From JACDAN01 sp963847235 (GTDB lineage Bacteria; Actinomycetota; Thermoleophilia; Gaiellales; Gaiellaceae), in NCBI GenBank assembly GCA_963847235.1, contig CAWJYU010000013.1, positions 1 through 64,000 of the forward strand: a stretch of 64,000 nt of DNA, given 5' to 3'. The notes beneath the pieces are model-generated. The model was not told the DNA's origin. It ran no database searches and saw only the letters and a program-made list of their open reading frames with translations. The position numbers were made by a program, and so were the translations under genes. Positions 61,633 through 64,000 of this stretch are shown here, piece after piece. Numbering within the stretch: the first letter of the stretch is position 1; every line of letters begins with the position of its first letter.

Positions 61633-62634
61633 ATGCGCGGAAGTCTCCGTCGATTCGCGTCGACCGCGCCGCCCGAGAGCTTCTTCGTCGTCAGCGCCGT
61701 CTTCCACTACCTCGGGCCGGCGTTCGCCGTCCTGCTCTTCGCCAGGGTCGAGCCGCTCGGCGTCGCCTGGCTCCGGATCGCGAGCGCCGCGCTCGTCTTC
61801 GCGGTCTGGCGGCGTCCCTGGCGGCTGCTCCGGAACCGCACCGTCCTCGCGATGGGGCTCGTCCTGGCGGCGATGAACCCGTGCTTCTACCTCGCGATCG
61901 ACCGGCTCCCGCTCGGCACGGTCGCGGCGATCGAGTTCCTGCCGGTGATCGCGCTCGCGGCGCTCGGAACGCGGACGCCGCGGAACGCCCTCGCGCTGGC
62001 CGCCGCGGTCGGCGGCGTCTACCTGCTCACCGACGTGCGGCTCGAAGGCGAGCCGGTCGGCGTCCTGTTCGCGTTTCTCAACGCCGGGCTCTTCGCGGCG
62101 TACATCGTGCTCGCGCATCGGGTCGCCCAGAGCGGGATGGGCGGGATCGACGGGCTCGCCGCCGCCATGATCGTCGCTTGGGTTGCGGTGTTGCCTGTCG
62201 GCGGCTGGGACGCCGCGCCCGCCTTCGTCGACCCGGTGCTGCTGGCGGCGGGCATCGGCGTCGGGATCTCGTCGTCCGTGATCCCGTACGTCTTCGACCA
62301 GCTCGCGATGGCCCGCATGCGCCGGGCGACCTACGCGCTCCTCGTCTCGCTGCTGCCGGCGACGGCGACCGTGATCGGCATCGTCGTCCTCGGGCAGATC
62401 CCGAGCCTCGTCGAGGTGGCCGGGGTGGCTCTCGTCGTGGCCGGCGTGGCCGTCCATCGGGAGCGGGCGGAGCTACATTCAGGCGTGGATGAAGCGCTTC
62501 CTGATCCCGCTGCTGGTGCTCGTGCTCTGCCAGCCCGCCGCGGCGGCGACGACGCGGCTGGACCGGCACGGGACCGTCGTCATGGACGGCCGGAAGGTCT
62601 TTCCGATCGTGCTGGCGAAAGGGCCGCCGGCTGA
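61633..62634 (+). CDS. EamA/DMT family transporter
   Basis: About 280 residues of membrane sequence with ten helices in two EamA repeats: FFVVSAVFHYLGPAFAVLLFARVEPLGVAWLRIASAALVF and GLFAAYIVLAHRVAQSGMGGIDGLAAAMIVAWVAVLPVG, with ATYALLVSLLPATATVIGIVVLGQIPSLVEVAGVALVVAGVAVHRER near the end. The family exports amino acids or other metabolites, which suits the divergent Lrp-type regulator. The frame continues about 50 residues into the next gene (146-base overlap) with an unrelated Ala/Arg-rich tail. The natural end is probably close to 62470, with the stop shifted by an extra base. The GTG at 61627 is also a possible start. Confidence 0.85.
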   Translation: MRGSLRRFASTAPPESFFVVSAVFHYLGPAFAVLLFARVEPLGVAWLRIASAALVFAVWRRPWRLLRNRTVLAMGLVLAAMNPCFYLAIDRLPLGTVAAIEFLPVIALAALGTRTPRNALALAAAVGGVYLLTDVRLEGEPVGVLFAFLNAGLFAAYIVLAHRVAQSGMGGIDGLAAAMIVAWVAVLPVGGWDAAPAFVDPVLLAAGIGVGISSSVIPYVFDQLAMARMRRATYALLVSLLPATATVIGIVVLGQIPSLVEVAGVALVVAGVAVHRERAELHSGVDEALPDPAAGARALPARRGGDDAAGPARDRRHGRPEGLSDRAGERAAG

Positions 62635-63709
62635 GGGCTTCGCCGAGGTCGCGGCCGCCGGTGTCAACGTCCTCAAGGTCGGGCCTACGCGGGACTGGAC
62701 TGCGGGCGACATCACGAGGACGATCGCCGAGAACCGGGCGGCCGCGGCGCACGGGCTCTCCACGTGGGTGAACCTGAGCGCCTTCGCGCAGCTGCGGCCG
62801 GGTCGCTGGCGGGAGTCGCTGCTCCGCCACGTGGTCGGGTCGCTCGAGGCGGATCCCTCCGCGAGCGCGATCGCGATGTGGAAGGGCGCCGACGAGCCCT
62901 GGCGCTTCCGGATGCGCCCGGCGTCGCTCCGCTACGCGTACTGCCTCGCGACAGGGAGGCGCCGTGCGTGGTGCGCCGGACGCCAGCCGGTGGACACGAG
63001 CCGTCTCTGGGTCACCGTCCAGGCGCCGCGCGCCGGGGTCTGGTCGCTGGCGCCGTACTCGGAGGTCACCGACGTGCACGGCGTCAACAGCTACCCGATC
63101 GCGATCGGCGACCCGGATCCGGATCTCGGCGAGCCGGGCTCCTGGACGAACGTCCTCGGTCTCGCGACGCCGAGGCGCGCTGTATGGACGACGCTCGGGA
63201 TCTGCTGGACGTGGAGCTACGACGCGGCGGGCAACGTCCAGCTCCCGACGCGCGAGCAGCAGCGCTTCATGATCTACGACGCGATCCTGAACGGCGCCCG
63301 AGCGCTCGCCTTCTTCGGCGGTCAGAACCCGAAGTGCTGGGGGCAGCTCGACGCCGCGGGAGGCTGGAACTGGACGTACTGGGAGCGCGTGCTGGAGCCG
63401 CTCGTCCGCGAGATCTCGGCAGCGAGCCCGCTGGCGCCGGCGCTCAGGAACCCGGGGACGACGCGCGAGCTGCCGACTTCGGACCGCTCGGTCCGGGCGA
63501 TCTCCCGCCGCGGGCGAAACGGCGAGCTCTGGGTGATCGCGGTGCGGAACGGGAGCGAAGGGACAGTGGACGCGACGATCGGCGGGCTCACGGCCGATGC
63601 GGACCGCGCAGACGTCTACGCGGAGGATCGGTCAGTCGGCGTGGTGGGCGGTTCGCTCACCGACGTGTTCGAACGGTGGGCCGTGCACGTCTACCGCATC
63701 GGGGCTTAG
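62489..63709 (+). CDS. Secreted glycoside-hydrolase-like TIM-barrel protein
   Basis: A 406-residue protein with a signal peptide (KRFLIPLLVLVLCQPAAAA-TT). The mature part begins RLDRHGTVVMDGRKVFPIVLAKGPPAEGFAEVAAAGVNVLKVG, a pattern known from clan GH-A-like and beta-galactosidase-like barrel proteins. It continues with HGLSTWVNLSAFAQL, IAMWKGADEPWRFRM (a strand with a possible acid Glu in DEP) and a late AISRRGRNGELWVIAVRNGSEGTVDATI beta-domain. Five or so Trp-rich segments suggest a sugar-binding groove. I am unsure of the family and of activity. It overlaps the EamA frame by 146 bases and the convergent RTX gene by four. Confidence 0.68.
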   Translation: MKRFLIPLLVLVLCQPAAAATTRLDRHGTVVMDGRKVFPIVLAKGPPAEGFAEVAAAGVNVLKVGPTRDWTAGDITRTIAENRAAAAHGLSTWVNLSAFAQLRPGRWRESLLRHVVGSLEADPSASAIAMWKGADEPWRFRMRPASLRYAYCLATGRRRAWCAGRQPVDTSRLWVTVQAPRAGVWSLAPYSEVTDVHGVNSYPIAIGDPDPDLGEPGSWTNVLGLATPRRAVWTTLGICWTWSYDAAGNVQLPTREQQRFMIYDAILNGARALAFFGGQNPKCWGQLDAAGGWNWTYWERVLEPLVREISAASPLAPALRNPGTTRELPTSDRSVRAISRRGRNGELWVIAVRNGSEGTVDATIGGLTADADRADVYAEDRSVGVVGGSLTDVFERWAVHVYRIGA

Positions 63710-64000
63710 GGCTCGCAGCTGCTCATGCGAACCTCGCCGCTGATGCAGATGTCCTTGCCGTCTCCGCCGCGGATGCTGTCGTTGTGCAGACCGCCGTCGA
63801 TGTGGTCGTCGCCCTTGTCGCCGTTGAGGTCGTCGGGGCTCGCGTCACCGTTGATCTGGTCGGCGCCGTCGCCGCCGTAGACGAGGTCGGGGCCGTCGCC
63901 GCCGCAGATCACGTCGTTGCCAGCGAGGCCGTTGATCGTGTCGGCGCCGCCGAGACCGACGATGACGTCGCTGCCGGCCGTCCCGTTGATGACGTTGTTG
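63706..64000 (-). CDS. Partial RTX (haemolysin-type calcium-binding) repeat protein
   Basis: The 3' end of a gene that runs off the right edge. The 97 visible residues are nonapeptide-like Ca2+-binding repeats: NGTAGSDVIVGLGGADTINGLAGNDVICGGDGPDLVYGGDGADQINGDASPDDLNGDKGDDHIDGG, ending DGKDICISGEVRMSSCEP. Each G-G-x-G-x-D-x unit forms a turn of a parallel beta-roll that folds on Ca2+ outside the cell. Two Cys near the end may pair. The N-terminal function cannot be seen in this window. Its stop overlaps the previous gene's stop by four bases. Confidence 0.85.
   Translation of the reverse strand, partial: NNVINGTAGSDVIVGLGGADTINGLAGNDVICGGDGPDLVYGGDGADQINGDASPDDLNGDKGDDHIDGGLHNDSIRGGDGKDICISGEVRMSSCEP

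Overview
This window is high-GC bacterial chromosome. Its codon use, the many GTG starts, the frequent ATGA/GTGA overlaps, LuxR-type AAA regulators, a DyP peroxidase, DUF4242-like and gp19-like tube proteins suggest a soil actinobacterium. A deep-branching Thermoleophilia (Gaiella/Solirubrobacter-like) member is my best guess, from gene style only. I see no tRNA, rRNA, CRISPR array, insertion sequence or integrated phage.

Layout. 0-7 kb: methyltransferase, VOC protein, a truncated antiporter relic, a DHA2 drug-efflux-type transporter, a universal stress protein, and an SCP2 / glycogen-debranching-like / membrane-protein operon. 7-12.9 kb: a lipid-phosphate region with a YegS-like lipid kinase, a three-domain MFS-PAP2-GT2 fusion, a separate PAP2 phosphatase and a secreted vanadium-haloperoxidase-like protein. 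12.9-18.1 kb: a LuxR-family ATPase regulator, a secreted glycoside hydrolase and two orphan contractile-tail tube-like proteins. 18.2-26.9 kb: a same-strand run of histidine kinase, response regulator, membrane protein, MMPL exporter, two tandem paralogous membrane-anchored hydrolases and a PAS-LuxR regulator. 27-31.5 kb: peroxiredoxin, Na+/H+ antiporter, AI-2E-type permease, intradiol-dioxygenase-like lipoprotein, small PLDc_N protein. 31.6-34.8 kb: MoxR-DUF58-vWA operon. 34.9-40.7 kb: secreted beta-propeller, OmpR/HK/ArsC operon, secreted phosphoesterases. 40.8-48.6 kb: a large secreted metalloprotease, RidA, a Vps62-like membrane protein and YihY. 48.6-57.7 kb: a heme-enzyme island (catalase-like, DyP and alpha-dioxygenase/animal-type peroxidase) with conserved unknowns. 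57.8-64 kb: LtrA, AraC regulator, YjdI-CDGSH/YjdJ pair, Lrp/EamA divergent pair, a glycoside-hydrolase-like protein and the end of an RTX-repeat protein.

The most promising candidate system is the heme-enzyme island. An alpha-dioxygenase-like protein (heme Tyr-x-x-His motif), a catalase-fold protein and a DyP peroxidase surround a 423-residue unknown that has an internally duplicated HFAR...GYP module on either side of a membrane segment. This resembles lipid-peroxide (oxylipin-like) chemistry, but the substrate is inference.

A technical feature dominates the reading. At about 30 places an otherwise well-conserved gene changes frame, and nearly every change fits one extra base. They cluster at 12.9-26.3, 41.8-47.2 and 57.8-59.0 kb and are not seen in the genes between. 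I read most of these genes as intact in the organism and damaged by insertion-type sequencing or assembly errors, so I report each as one gene spanning the shifts.
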